Shown: one piece after another, positions 32,244 through 44,349 of the stretch
Position numbering within the stretch: position 1 is the stretch's first letter
How the letters are laid out: every line of letters begins with the position of its first letter
Assembly: GCA_933228895.1 (NCBI GenBank)
Contig: OW121853.1
Span: forward strand, 11,228,494 to 11,292,493
Direction of reading: 5' to 3'
DNA length: 64,000 nucleotides
From: Platycnemis pennipes
Lineage: Eukaryota > Arthropoda > Insecta > Odonata > Platycnemididae
Translations under genes and position numbers: made by a program
Notes under the pieces: model-generated
Seen by the model: the letters and a program-made list of their open reading frames with translations, nothing else
Told to the model about the DNA's origin: nothing
The model's database searches: none

Positions 32244-33046
32244 AACGATTTTGTAAAACTGGTTGAAGTAGGCAGGTAAAAATTGTTGGTATTTGTTTTG
32301 ATCATCTGTTATTTTTCGTATTGGAAGAACTCGTGCTCCAAAGTTGTCTCCATTTTGTCCTATCCTTGTTTTATTCTCTGGTCTCCTTGCATCCTCTCCC
32401 CTAACTTCGCCTATCACTTTCAGCTTCCGTCTACCTCCTTTCTCCTTCCCCTATTCCTTCAACCGCCGGTGTTATTATCCCTTTCCCTCTCGCAATATAT
32501 CTTCTCCTATCATTTTCCGACTCTGCTTGTGAAACTTTAGTATTTGTGAAATTTTAGTATCAACCCCGGATTAAATAGCAGACTTAGTGCTATTTTGGCG
32601 GGTACATATTTATTGTCATCATTGCCATGAACCCATGGCCATCAATTGATATGTCCTTTCAACCCGAAGGATAGCACGTGGATTTATAATAAAATCATGC
32701 ATTTTATCCGCTTATCTTTGTGTTAAACGTGGGATATGCATGTGGAAAAGTTGCTGGGGTTTACTTTCACACAGCCGGTTATCGCATTCAAAAGGTGTAA
32801 TTTCAGATGTTAGTACAACGCGCACCCCCTGCCACACACATTAGAAGAGGCTTGCCTGTCGAGGCTTAATCTGTAGATACTTACATAATTTGGTTCCCCG
32901 TAGTTTTGCTAGTTCCCGAGCGTTGTTTCTTTTCTTCCTTCAGTGCTTTGTGTCGTTTTCTTCATTTTATGATTGTCTTTCTAATCGACTATATTATTTA
33001 TTTTTATCCTATCTACCGACTCCTCTCCCAACGTTTCCCGTATGGG
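32244..33046. other. No gene; one short conserved repeat
   Basis: Pyrimidine-rich 32,340-32,540, then ordinary sequence. A diverged copy of the 52-bp CCCTGCCACACAC motif occurs at 32,825-32,878. Confidence 0.5.
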
Positions 33047-33436
33047 GTTGTTGTGGTGACCTGAGCATTGAGTTACTACACCGGAGGCTCAATCTTAAGA
33101 TTAGAATTTGACGCAACAGCGAGAGATCTGTGCATAAATAATGCTTCTGGAATTGACAATATTCTTGCTGAGCTAATTAAAAAATGCAGGAGAGAAGAAA
33201 CTAACCCAACTGTACAAAATTATCTGCGATATATACTCAATAGGAGAGAGATACCCACGGACTTCGAGAAGTACATAATCAAATTCCTAATCCCTAACCC
33301 CAAAAAGAAGGAAGAAAAATGCGGACATTTTAGGACCGTAAGCCTCATGTGCCTCGAAGATCACCTTCAGAAGAATAGAACGAAAATCGGGAATTCCTCA
33401 AGTAGGAATTATTCTGGAGAGTTGGAGCACGAGTAA
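33047..33436 (+). pseudogene. RTE-type RT 5' fragment fused to a SINE head
   Basis: GGTTGTTGTGGTGACCTGAG at 33,045-33,064 resembles a family A SINE head. From about 33,105 the frame reads ATARDLCINNASGIDNILAE, LIKKCRREET, YILNRREIPTDFEKYIIKFL and IPNPKKKEEKCGHFRTVSLM. These are the first two RT blocks of the RTE type (NxASGIDNIPAELIK, IPTDFEKxIIIPIPKK, FRTxSLM), in one frame for about 110 codons before it degenerates. A MITE begins directly after it at 33,440. Confidence 0.82.
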
Positions 33437-33439
33437 AGC

Positions 33440-33976
33440 AATGGGAATGGCGTTTACTCGGAACCGAAATCGCAATTTTTTGCACGAAATTTTTAGATGG
33501 AAACGAAAAAAGAATTTTATTGAAAAAATTAATCTTCTAACCACAACCATTCACTCACAAATCAATAATTAAATTAAGCAAAATGTGACGCCTACCGAAA
33601 AAGATTCTGTGATAACATTGAAGTAATTTTCCTCCGGTCCTTGACTGCTTTTAGGGGAAGGTAAGGGAGTGGAGGGGGGGTCTCGGAAGGTCTTTTCCCA
33701 CAGATGCTGTCGTAACTGCTCCAATTGGCAGAGTCAGCTGTGTACCCCCATTGCGATAAGGCAAAGAAGCTTCGCCGGCTCAGTTGTGATTGGACGAAGT
33801 CGATATGCGTCAGAGGTTGCACCACACCCACTTTTCCGAAAGGGTTAAAAACATCAGTTTTTCGCTGTTTATAACTCGAGAAATAATTGACGGATCAAAC
33901 AACGGAAAAATACGCGTCTTTTTATTTTACAAACTATCATATTCGGGAGTAAAAAAATATGGTAAACGACCCCATT
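33440..33976 (+). mobile_element. MITE family M, copy 3
   Basis: 537 bp, ending in GTAAACGACCCCATT. The left terminus reads AATGGGAATGGCGTTTAC, with a small insertion or alteration. Internal boxes are as in the other copies, including GAAATAATTGACGGATCAAA. Confidence 0.92.
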
Positions 33977-34009
33977 AGGCTCTCTTATTCCATTGATCCC
34001 TTTTTTCCC

Positions 34010-34061
34010 CCCTGCCACACACCCTCGCGGTGGCTTGCAGGTTATCGCGTAGATGTAGATC
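34010..34061 (+). repeat. 52-bp dispersed motif (CCCTGCCACACACCC family)
   Basis: CCCCTGCCACACACCCTCGC GGTGGCTTGCAGGTTATCGC GTAGATGTAGAT. The same motif is inverted at 39,776-39,832, and a weaker copy is at 32,825. I recall it as frequent in arthropod genomes, near retrotransposon ends. Confidence 0.75.
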
Positions 34062-35187
34062 CCTTAGACTTCTCATGGAGACGAGAATGGGGAAGAACAC
34101 ACCGACCTTCGTTGCTTTTGTGTGAGAGGAGATGGCATTTGACAACCTTGGATTGGATTTCAATGCTTGAAATTCTAAAAGTAATTGGACTTACGACTGC
34201 TTGGACTAAGGGCTGTAGAAAAATTAGCAGCGCACGCGTCATTTACATAGATATTCCGGGCTCGGCGTCCGCTTTAGCAGCCACTCACCCACACACTCTC
34301 ACACCTAGCTCCCTTGAAGTCGGACCCTCCTTCACCGCTGTCTGCACCGCCTGCCCCCGGAATCCTTTCTTTGGCGCGATAAATCACTGGCTCCTTCCCC
34401 CCTCTTCGCCTCCTTTTTCCATGGCCGTCTGATAGCCCCTCCTGCGAAGGGCTCGGTGGTGGTGGTAGCATTAGGCAGCTCTTCACTGTGGCCGACTTTC
34501 AAGGGTTTTCCTCTTTGGAGTGCCCTAGGGTGTGGGAGTATGGTAAGGTCTGCTTCCAGGGTTCCGGGACTGGCCTGAAATTCCCTTGGCCGATATCACA
34601 TGTAATGCGATTAGACTCCTCTCTCTGGTGTTCCGACGCTTCTATCTTGAAGCTTGCGAGAGCTGAAGCGTCTCATACTTATACTGCTTTGAATCCTTGA
34701 AACTCGTTTTGATTTATTGCTTACTCGCTGTTATAGACATATTTTCACACGATTTTAGTCTACCCTGTCTTATTGATCTTGTGCTAGCAGTTATAAATAC
34801 AAGCCTTGTGTTATAAATACCCTGTGGATAACTTCTTTCCAGTCCTATGTCTATGATTCCTGCTATTTTTCTTTGATAATCGGGACTACGTTCTTTGATT
34901 TTGTGTCTCTATGGGTTCAAATATATTTTTCCATAGTAAATCTCTGTTTCGAAAATGTGATACTCCCCTTTTTAAGTACGAAAAATAAATATCCAGCAGT
35001 ATTAGTGAAGTTGCTTAAAGGGCTTATCTGCATATTTGCCGTTTATTTGATGTATTTCAGACGTTTTCAATAAACCAAGAAATGGCTTATTTTATCTCTT
35101 CAGATTTATGTTGATTTATTTACATTTGAAGGGGCACTCGGATATATTGGCAAGTTGAAATCGGTGATATTGAGTGATGAATTTTAA
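34062..35187. other. No gene recognised; GC-rich patch 34,260-34,480
   Basis: The patch gives open frames on both strands without family signatures. The flanking sequence is ordinary AT-rich DNA. Confidence 0.45.
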
Positions 35188-38100
35188 ATGGGGAACTTGC
35201 ATGGGTCGACGATTGCTATAAAAACTATTTTGAACAGGTAAAACGGAAATATTAGCTCGCAAAAATACCTAAATTATCTCCATTCATCATCAGAAGAAAT
35301 AAAAAATTGACTTAAAAAATCAAGCAAAATTTCTCTGAGCCGACCACTGCGCGAAGACACCCGAGCTCTGCCGAAGCTAGGTGTGACGTCATCCGTGCCT
35401 AATCTGCCGTCTGAGTCGGGAAAAACACCAACGCATGCTGTAAACATTGCTTTGGTGGAGGATTTAGTCGCTCACCGTCACTTGTTCGTGTGCTGTTATT
35501 GTTGGGTAAGTTTTCCTATTGTTATTGTGCCACGATTATTACTTGGGATATTAAAAATGCACTTTCGGGATGATAAAATAGACTTTTTACCTCGAATATT
35601 TCAGGTAAAAAAAATGGATGATTACGTTGCCGCTCGTTCGGACAATATTCCTGAAATTGATGCTATGACCCTCATGGCATTTGTTATGACAAATGATTGC
35701 TATACGTCGGCGGAAAAAAAAGAAAACTTTTTCTCCTGACCGGATGGGAGAAAATTCTCGTTATGAAAAATTTGTAAGGCGAAGCTGATGAACTTCGTAA
35801 GGACCAATGGAAAGTCTCGTACCTTAAAATGATGATGGCTACAGCTGTTTTGCTTCGGTAATTTTGCAAACAAACCTTTGGACAAGAAGTGATGTAGCTC
35901 AATGAGGTTATGCGAGTGATTTTTTCGTTATTTGCTTTCGATAATACTTGTGTGACATCGTGGACATGTGTACATTTAAAGCCAGCGGCATGATGTTACC
36001 GTCGTTTGCCTCAAAGTTTCGATTTTTATGAATACAACGAGAATAAATGAGAGATATTTACTTTGAATCCTTTGTTTATAATACTTATTAATGCGGAGAA
36101 TGAAGGTTAGTTTATCGGAGCGAGGCACAAATGTAGAGGATTGGCCTTATCGGGAATGACTTACCCTTGATTTAATAGTCCGTATGAAGTTCATTATAGG
36201 GAATGGACTTCCCAGCGTACGATTTATTTTCTTCAATGAAACTAAATAGTATACCGGTAATAATTAATTACGTTATAACAAGAATAGTTGTCTTGTTTTT
36301 AAAACCAATAGTACGAAGCACGTTTATCCACGTCATGCTGTTGGATGTCAGGTAAAAGGAAGTTGAAGCATTACTTATCTTATTACATATCTTTATTTTC
36401 GCCAGAAGTATCACTGAATTTTGAAAGGCATAACCCTTATGCTCACATTTACCTCTCTACCAACATTCACCGGTTTAAGTGCTATGATTTAGTTATTATC
36501 ATCGGACATTCAGCAAAATACATTGTAATAGTCTTTGTCAAGAAAAACAACACTAACATCAATATCAGAAGGAAATGTCAATATTTTTACCTTCAGTAAA
36601 TTCATTTAGGAATTTAAAGTGCAATTTTAAAACATAAAACCTGATCTTGATCGTCCTTCTTTGCTGAATAAATGCATTGGGGCATGATCCCATAATTCTA
36701 TCCCATACATTAAATGGTAGTGGAATAAGGAAAAGTAGCACCTGCTATTCAAAACACTCAACACAAATGAACCCGCTTATTGATTTAAAAAATCATTACC
36801 GTCCGACACCCCAATATATGGAAAGGCATTAGTATAAGCTAAACAGTGTTCTTTAATCATCACCATATCACATTCCAGCATAAAGTTTGAAAATGGCTAT
36901 AATAATTCAAAGACCTGAATTTTTTCAAATGTACTTTGTAGCCCTTTAATTAAATACCTATGTCGGCCACGAACAACATTTGTGGCAGAGTATAGTATAG
37001 CATTACCTGAATGTAATTCTCATGAACATCAACACTATAACTACACCACCGAACCATAAAACCATTCTCAAGTCTCGATTACATACATATAAAAAGACAC
37101 AATGACCCTGGGTCTTATACTTGCCTCATGTCATGCTAAAGAGATTATGATGAGCACTGCACTACGCCGCTATTTAACGTTACAGATCGATGTAATTGCA
37201 TTAAGATAAAAAAACTTCGGCACCAAATCAATAGCAAAATATATCTACCTTGTAAAGGCATTGTTTTATTAACTTGAGAGCATCAGACCTAATAAACGCG
37301 TTCTCAAAGAAACACATCGCACAGTGAGTACATTTCAACTCATCTGGCATGTAAAAGGATTCGGAAATTAAACTATCTTGACTCTAACTTGTAACTCGTA
37401 TCGAGTAACAATACTATCTGTCACCTAATTTGCCAATAAAATTACTAAAACACCACTCAGGGCCGAAAAATTGTTTCTGACGATTCGCAGAGCAATGAAT
37501 GTTTTGGAAGTAATCAACAAATCACTGTCGAGATGCGCACTTTCTCCACGGGAGAAAGAGATACGTCGGGCTCTTGAGTTGGACACTTACACCTCACCTT
37601 TGATAGAAGTCTGGGTTAGTCAGTCACTTATTGACATTGTACATTCATACGTTTCTTCTTGCGTTTGTAAGCAACCTAATAAATAGCTTATTAGGCTCCT
37701 TGGTTGAGGTATTTTTACAGCCAAGTGTTAAACAATACTTATGCCTCGAACTCATCTCGCTGGCTAATTACAATGCTAGGGAGTTGGGTCGATATATGGA
37801 GCGGGCACTGCAAAAGTAAGATGAACTTTCGAGATTTAAACTATCTCGCCTACATATTACTCATTATTGACGTGAAATATCAACTGTATACCATTAAGTG
37901 ATTACCTACTCAATTAAAAATCAGAGGTGGGCTCACTTTTGGGTTGAATAGGCTCGCTTGAATCACCCGTGTTGGTGCGCTCTTACAATTAGCCCAGCGG
38001 TAGACTGCTTCGGGCGATTGTTTAGGCACTGTTGACGTCATCGGGTATTCTTCAGCAGTGGCTTGGGGGGGAGGGAGTTTTCGGCGCGCTTTAAAATTTC

Positions 38101-38225
38101 GCTATATTTAGCATTCAATATCTCGCGAAGGAAAACTCAGATTTACATGCAGTTTTCTTTGTTGAATCGAGAAAATAATTTTCTGTCCGCCTATTAAATA
38201 AAAAAAAATCATGCAAGTTCCCCAT
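35188..38225 (+). mobile_element. 3.04-kb DNA transposon with 16-bp TIRs
   Basis: ATGGGGAACTTGCATG at 35188-35203 is exactly inverted as CATGCAAGTTCCCCAT at 38210-38225. The flanks TTTAA and TCTAA may be a 5-bp target duplication with one change. A TGACGTCA palindrome sits about 190 bp inside each end (35384-35391 and 38033-38040). A short coding exon is at 35,614-35,740. The interior from 36,000 to 38,000 is AT-rich with no transposase recognised, so it is probably a deletion derivative. Confidence 0.75.
35614..35740 (+). CDS. N-terminal exon of a transposon-encoded protein (partial)
   Basis: An ATG directly follows a TATTTCAG|GTAAAAAAA acceptor-like site. It encodes MDDYVAARSDNIPEIDAMTL, MAFVMTNDCYTSAEKKENFF S before a stop. 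The MDxYxxxRxDNIPEID start is one I associate with arthropod repeat-encoded proteins carrying a SWIM-type zinc finger, but no zinc-finger cysteines remain here. A donor-like GGGTAAGTTT at 35,503-35,511 could splice an upstream leader onto it. The family call is from memory and tentative. Confidence 0.4.
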
Positions 38226-38950
38226 TCTAAGATTTTTCTCGAATTACATTAAGTCACTGTGAGAAATTAGAATATTCAACATGTTATATTAGTAGACACC
38301 TTGGTATTGCTTTTAGGTTAAGCTACTGTAAATTTATTTATTCCTTTCATATCTTGGTATCTTAACCAGGCATGTTCATGAGGAATCGCAGTTGTCCGTT
38401 TGCTTCTTCGTACTCCATTTTAATTCCTTCTTCTGGGTAAATTACCTACTCCGGTGTCCAGGATACACACGATAACCTTTGCCTCAGTTTAGCTAGCCGA
38501 TTAACGCTCCTCAGGGGCATAACTCAAGGCTGTTCGACCGTAACGTGGTAAGGTTTCCTTGTTTCGTTTCTGTGGTTAATTGCATCTTTTATTACTTTGC
38601 GGTGGAATGGTAATGGGGTTTTTAAGCCTAATATCCATGTAAATAGTGGTCTTCAGAACGGCTTTGATAATTGATTTGAGCTATCACTTTAACTTGTATA
38701 AATGATCGTATACTTATATAATCAATGTTGAATATACATAATCAAAAATTGCCTTTTTTATTATTTTTTCATATTACATACTGTATACGGTAACTGCAGA
38801 AGCAGAATTAGCACCTTGCCTGCCCGTCTAAAATTAATTATAATGGTAACCCCAATACATACAGGTATTGTTCCTCTGGGGTACCTTTATTCCATTGATT
38901 TATAAAAATTTTCAAACATAACATTGTAAGTTGGTAATGGAATAAATACA
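38226..38950. other. No feature recognised
   Basis: AT-rich sequence without coding or repeat signatures. Confidence 0.5.
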
Positions 38951-38959
38951 TTATTATTA

Positions 38960-39400
38960 AAAAAAACTCGCCTCCCTCGGCAAGCGCAGCCCTCACTCCG
39001 CCGCCGCCCCGGCCCTCGCCTGCTCCGACATCGCTTCTCCCTACTGCTCCGCTCGCCTCTTCACATTCATCACTTTCGCAGTTCCTGTACGGCCCTTTCC
39101 TTCCTGGAAAATACTTCCGTAAATTGGAACTATTTTCCTTGCTCTCACGGCAGTGATCAATGATGCGTACTGTGCTCCCGTACTCTTTTTACGGGCTCGT
39201 ATGGAAAGATATGGATATAAAGGTAAGGGTGACTGACTTGCCTTGCGGACCGAGATGAAATTCACTCGCCCGCTTTTTCATCGCTCGACCGACAGGTGGC
39301 GTCCCCATCGCCGTCCCTCCACACGCCCTCCCATTGGCTCCAGCAGCCTCTCCTACCCCTGCCTGCCCCCTCTTTTGTCCCTCCACCTACTTATAAGCAC
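38960..39400. promoter_or_regulatory. CpG-rich block with CTCF-like motif
   Basis: CCGCCGCCCCGGCCCTCGCC and similar runs flank ACAGGTGGCGTCCCC (39,292-39,306), close to the insect CTCF core AGGTGGCG. A TTATAAG occurs at 39,390. No transcription unit was recognised, so the regulatory role is inference. Confidence 0.35.
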
Positions 39401-39775
39401 ACCATGAATTCCTCGGTCTGAATCCATATATATTATCTGCGATGTCAACTTACCTAGCTAATAGATTTCGGAAAAAAGAATCTAGGATGCGAGTCAGCAT
39501 CTTCGATGGGGTGGGGAATTTCGCTGATTTCTAAAAATGTGGTGACGTACTCAGGTTTGGCTGTCAAATTTTTATGAAGTGAGTTTTACCGGCAGTCCGT
39601 TTGTATTATTAAAAAAGTACATTTGTCATTATCTTGGAAACTATTAGTGATATTTTTGCCTATAATTTATTTTAACTTTTTTATGGTAAGGCAGCTCACT
39701 AAAGTTAAAAACTTTCTCCAATCTTTGCTATTTCGCAATCAAGCATTAGTGCGCCTTGTTCTGTAGGTTTATCTT

Positions 39776-39832
39776 CATCTACGTTTACGCGAGACCCTAC
39801 AAGCCACCGCAAGGGTGTGTGGCAGGGGGTGA
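39776..39832 (-). repeat. 52-bp dispersed motif, inverted copy
   Basis: ATCTACGTTTACGCGAGACC, CTACAAGCCACCGCAAGGGT, GTGTGGCAGGGGG: the reverse complement of the motif at 34,010 with a few changes. Confidence 0.78.
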
Positions 39833-40077
39833 ATATCAACAACCATGCACTATAGACATGCAAACATCCTACTATAGGGTCTCAGGCTACTAGATTGTTA
39901 GTATCTTCGACCTGTCCGTCTAATATATTTTTAATTTAATCCTTTTCTCGCCCTTTTAAGCCTTATATTTATTACTTTGGAAGTGCCCTTGTCCAGCGTG
40001 TATTTACGGAGATGATGTTCGTGCAGACAAGGGCCAATGCAAGTATAGTTTTTATGCATCCGTGGTGGTATTATAGA

Positions 40078-40336
40078 AGGGGGGTCGTGGTGGCCTTAGT
40101 GGGTAGAGCACTGCGCTATTGACAGGAGGGTCAGAGGGAGGAGGGAGGGAGTACAGGAGGAGGAGGATTTTCTGCGTGTCAGAACTTCTTAGGAAATCGC
40201 TGGTGGCCCAGGGAAAGGAACTGGCCCCCCTACCTTGAATGTGTGAGTTCCTCACGCCATTGGCTTAGTACGGGGTGAGCTCTACTCTCACCTATCAAAG
40301 ACCAACCTTCGGGTTGAATCACTGAGTGAGTTGTGG
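40078..40336 (+). repeat. SINE family A, copy 2
   Basis: Head GGGTCGTGGTGGCCTTAGTG GGTAGAGC; the B-box zone is replaced by a GAGGGAGG purine expansion. Body TTTTCTGCGTGTCAGAACTT, GGTGGCCCAGGGAAAGGAAC TGGCCCCCC and tail CCAACCTTCGGGTTGAATCA CTGAGTGAG. It matches the copy at 12,563. Confidence 0.88.
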
Positions 40337-40800
40337 TATTATGACTTTTTGAGTTCAGTTCCCACAAAAGTTAACGTGTTTTTTGTATAATTTTTGTTTT
40401 ACAAGTAGAAAATTATAAGTATATTCCAAACGTTCATTTGCTAACACGTAATGTATTTTGTTCTTGGAAAATGCAGTAAATGTTTTCGTATAAGGAGCAG
40501 TATCTATTATAATTTTAACATTCGTATTGTTAGGAATAAAGTGGTGGCGTGGCGTTAACTTATGATGACGCCAAGGGGAAAACGTTCGATTTATCTATGA
40601 TTAGCACGGATTTTATTCTACGGTGGCAAAAGTAATAGTTTCAAAATGGCAATTTCCTGAGTGATTTCCAGTGGTTCGTGGTATACTGATGCGTAACTCA
40701 AAAGTTAATTTTCCAATAACATTTTCTTGCCTCGGAATTGACGGGAATCCGAGAAGTGAATATATTAAGGGGGTGGAATCGCGAGAGGCGGCTCTTATTA
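40337..40800. other. No feature recognised
   Basis: AT-rich with no open frame of note. Confidence 0.5.
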
Positions 40801-40819
40801 CTTTGCCTTGTGCTTTTTA

Positions 40820-41490
40820 GAATGTCCCAACTCTGGAATTTCCGTGCGGAGTTCCATCTTCCGTGGGCCACGAACCGCGGCGCAATTTCGCGCGGGTACT
40901 CCCTCCAATAACAGCCCCGCTTCCGACCGAATGAGAAACCGCCCGTCGGGCCTTTTTTTAAGGCCCGCGCGGGTGATACACCGCGGAGCGGGTTTTCGCG
41001 GACCCCCAGGTGTTCCCGCTCCGTGTAACTCGTCCGCATCGTAATTTTGTGTTCCCTACTCCGTCAATCGGAAAGGCCCCTCCTTCTGCCGCCCCTTCTC
41101 AGCCCCGCACTCTTCGTTTGTTTTCGCAGAGGAGGAAGAGGACGAGTGCTGCCACCCCCCCATACGCCCTCGGTCCATTGCCCGCGCCGTCCCTCTGTCC
41201 TGGGACGTTCCTCCCCTCCCCCGACGTGCCCTCCTTCGATTCCCGGATGCTAATTGGCGGGGCGGAGGTGATTTGCATGAGGAGCGTGGGAGGGGCATTT
41301 TTCCCGAGGCACCCTCTCGCCGCCGCGCATCCCTCTTTTGTTTTTCCACCCTCGTCGCCGCCGCACCGGTGCACGCTGGGTCAGCATTCGGTTTAGTATT
41401 TTCATGAGCTTCCGTGTGTTTTTGCGCCGGGGTTTTTGCTTCCGCGGGCTCCTCTACGCCGCGTTAATGGGCGGAGTTTCCGTGTGCCTT
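40820..41490 (+). promoter_or_regulatory. CpG island-like block with CCAAT, GC box and octamer
   Basis: Dense CpG. TAATTGGCGGGGCGGAGGTG ATTTGCATGAGG (41,251-41,282) contains an inverted CCAAT box, a GC box and the octamer ATTTGCAT within 30 bp. TCAGCATT at 41,381 is initiator-like, about 100 bp downstream. Open frames (up to 128 codons) look compositional. A promoter or enhancer is plausible, but no gene is attached. Confidence 0.4.
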
Positions 41491-41499
41491 CCTTTTCCG

Positions 41500-42330
41500 A
41501 ATAAATGCCCTTGCGGATCTATTCAATCAGTCATTCATTCTGCCATCGCTACGGCTTTAGGTAACATCTGCTATTTTCACACATTTACCAAGTACATTGC
41601 TACAATCGATTCCCATGGTTCCATACTTGTAACTTACTGTAAGGAACCTCAATTTCTTGTGTGTTTAATTTCAACCATGCGTGTGTTCGTTCGTTTCAGC
41701 TTCATTCCAACTTCATTGTAACCACGTCAGACCGTTTATGGGGAATGGTTTTTGAATTTCAGTGAAAGTTGCTAGAATCCCTCCCTATCCCTCGCTATAC
41801 CTAGTATATTATTGAAATAATTCGTTATTGTAGTGACTTAATGTTTAATAATTACGTACTGAATCAAAGATTCATTGGTAAAATGCAATTCAAAATTTAT
41901 TGCTAAATGTCAACTTTGTCAATATCATTGCTGATATTATTTACAGTACGCGATTCTTTTGGATCAATTTTACTTTTAAATCACACTGTATATCCATTAA
42001 CATAATTGAGAGTAAAATTAGATATTTTATTCTCTCGCCCTATACTCTGTTTGATTTCATTGTCTTGAAATAATTATATACCGGCAGAAATATTATTTAT
42101 TGACTTATTATTATTAAGTGTGACTTGATTCTAGGTCTCGGGGAGCCCTTGATTTAATTTGATTTAGATGATAGCCTTAAACTTAAATTCCTACTAGAAT
42201 TTTCATTTTTAAAGTATGTATTATCAGGGGATTACTATATTAGTACTATCAGGGGAGACGACCGATAAGTAAGTTCATTTGCGTCATTAAGGATAAGTGG
42301 GTATTAGGGAGTAGATGGGAATTTATTGAG
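41500..42330. other. No feature recognised
   Basis: AT-rich; the sequence after 41,520 shows no coding or repeat signature. Confidence 0.45.
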
Positions 42331-42559
42331 TTTTGGAAGAGTGGAGAGAAACTCGGTGCCCTAAACGAAAGGCGGCAAATGGTCCACAGTTTAACATTCA
42401 ATCCGACGGACGAAGAGTTTTACTTCCAGTGCTCTCCCTGCAGAACACAGGGACCACGCAAAACCATCACATCCGGGATTCGAAAACGGTCCTTCGAGGT
42501 AGTAGGACAGTACCCACTCTAGCCATATCACCAGCCCGACCCCCCTCTCTCCTGATCTA

Positions 42560-43110
42560 GATCAGACTGCGTGGCTTTGCTATCATCTGCTGCCATGAAA
42601 TCTCTCCGTGCCTCCCGTCACATGCAAATGCGTGAGGTTAATGCGTGCGGGGCCTTCTTTCGGCCGAAGAGGTTGATTAGAGGCGAGCGGTGCAATTTTG
42701 CGGCCGCAGCACTTCGGCTTAAGCGATTGGGATCAAGGGGTCTCGGCGACAGGCGCCCCCGATTGCCTCCTCCTCCTCCCCCCTCAGCTGAACTGCGGTG
42801 ATTGGCGAATCCTCGAGAGGAAGGTACGAGATGAAAAGTGGACAGGGGAGGGGGGGGAGCGGTGTGATTGATTCGATTTTGATTGTTGCGCTCGGGGGGA
42901 GGGTGAAAAGTTTCCCGTTCGTCGTCGGGGTCGGTCGAGAGGGAAGGGGCTTAGTTGGAAGAAGTAGACGACGGGGAGGAGGGCGACTTTCCGCCGCATC
43001 GCAAAAGCATTCTTCTTTTCCAGGGTCCAGCTGCTTTCGTGGGCCAATATAAGGGACACGGGATCCTTGTTGCTATGGGAAGGAAGGGTCCAAGTTGCTG
43101 TTGCTCAAGT
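42560..43110 (+). promoter_or_regulatory. Second CpG-rich block with octamer and CCAAT motifs
   Basis: ATGCAAAT (42,622-42,629) is the octamer in the opposite sense to that at 41,271. Inverted CCAAT boxes lie at 42,801-42,805 (ATTGG), and GGGCCAATATAAGG lies at about 43,040. A purine-rich GGGGAGGGGGGGGAGC run sits between them. The pairing with the block at 40.8-41.5 kb suggests related regulatory content; there is no direct evidence of activity. Confidence 0.4.
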
Positions 43111-44020
43111 TCTGGAGAATAGAATGGCCCTCTGCTGGGTGGGGGAAACGTTATTAGAATTAGGCCGTAGATTAAAGATGTAGAGAGTGAGCGCCCGGTG
43201 CTTCCAAAATGTGATCACATCGCACTATTACCTCGTTATCTTCAAATGCAATTACAATCTCAGTTTATATTGGGATTGGCGGTTTTCGGGCCTCTGTATT
43301 ATAACCTACACACTTCTCTCATGTTTGTCTTCTATAGGTTTCTCTTTTTTACATATTTATGTGGTGCAAAGTTTTGTATAAAACGTGATTTGAGATGGAA
43401 TGTTTTTTTTTGCCATTAAAATTTGTTCTGGCTTCTTATTAAATGTCATTGGAGATTTTGTTTGCAATCCGTGAAGAGTTACTTCTCTCGCCAGTTCTTG
43501 AAAATATTATCAGCATCAGCGTCTGAGTCCTACAAATAACCTTTTTAACTTTCCTGCTGCGGTACATGACTCATGATCTACTTGCTTGCTTGCGAATCAG
43601 TAATGTCGAAAGAAATTCGGCTCATATGGAGAGCTGCGGCTCACTCACAACGATTCTCAAGACATCGTTCACCGCCGGAGGCATGATTGGATTTAATTAG
43701 CTAGAATTACATGCGTCCTCACATTGTATTCCACGCGAAAAAGGTCAGCATTTCGTCTACTACAACCGCAGCTACAACAACCGGCCACCGCGACCGCAGC
43801 AAATTTGTAGCGACCAATTATGAACGAAATGATCCGCAAAATGATTCGACTCGTCGTCGTGACCTGGGATGACCGTCGCGCCGTCGCACAGTGGGCGGAA
43901 ATAGAGAAAAACTGGCCAAAACTTATATCTCCGTTATTATTTAACGTAGATCCACGATATTTTCCATTTTAAATACTTTTTACCTCCTAAATCCGAATCT
44001 AATGTTTGTTGTGCTGTAGA
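43111..44020. other. Unrecognised; possible transposon terminus near 43.9 kb
   Basis: GCGCCGTCGCACAGTGGGCGG at about 43,878-43,898, followed by AAATAGAGAAAAACTGGCC, has the look of a DNA-transposon end (CACAGTGGG start). It lies 0.6 kb left of the coding fragment at 44,485. No partner end was found. Confidence 0.3.
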
Positions 44021-44349
44021 CAAATCAGAGGCGCCTCTGAAACAAAATTGCGGAAGCAGTAAAATTATCTTCTTTAAATATTAGCAATGCGACAACTATA
44101 ATTGATGCGTGCATGTAAGATACGTTATATAATCCTAAAAGTGCTATAAATGAGTTAGCAATATCGATATATAACCCTGGACAACTTTTTCGTGATGTAT
44201 CGATACGCGGTATCGATAAAATATCCTTTATAATAAGGATAGGAATTTGATCAAAATATTCCACGGAAATTAATGCATTTACTTTATATTCATTAGGAAT
44301 TATAACATATTTCTGTATCTGCAGTGAATAAGTAATTACATACATGCAT

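Noticed and set aside
37471..37686. 71-codon frame as a host exon inside the 3-kb element
   Set aside because: No recognisable motif; it lies within the bounds of the TIR element in AT-rich sequence with many stops nearby.
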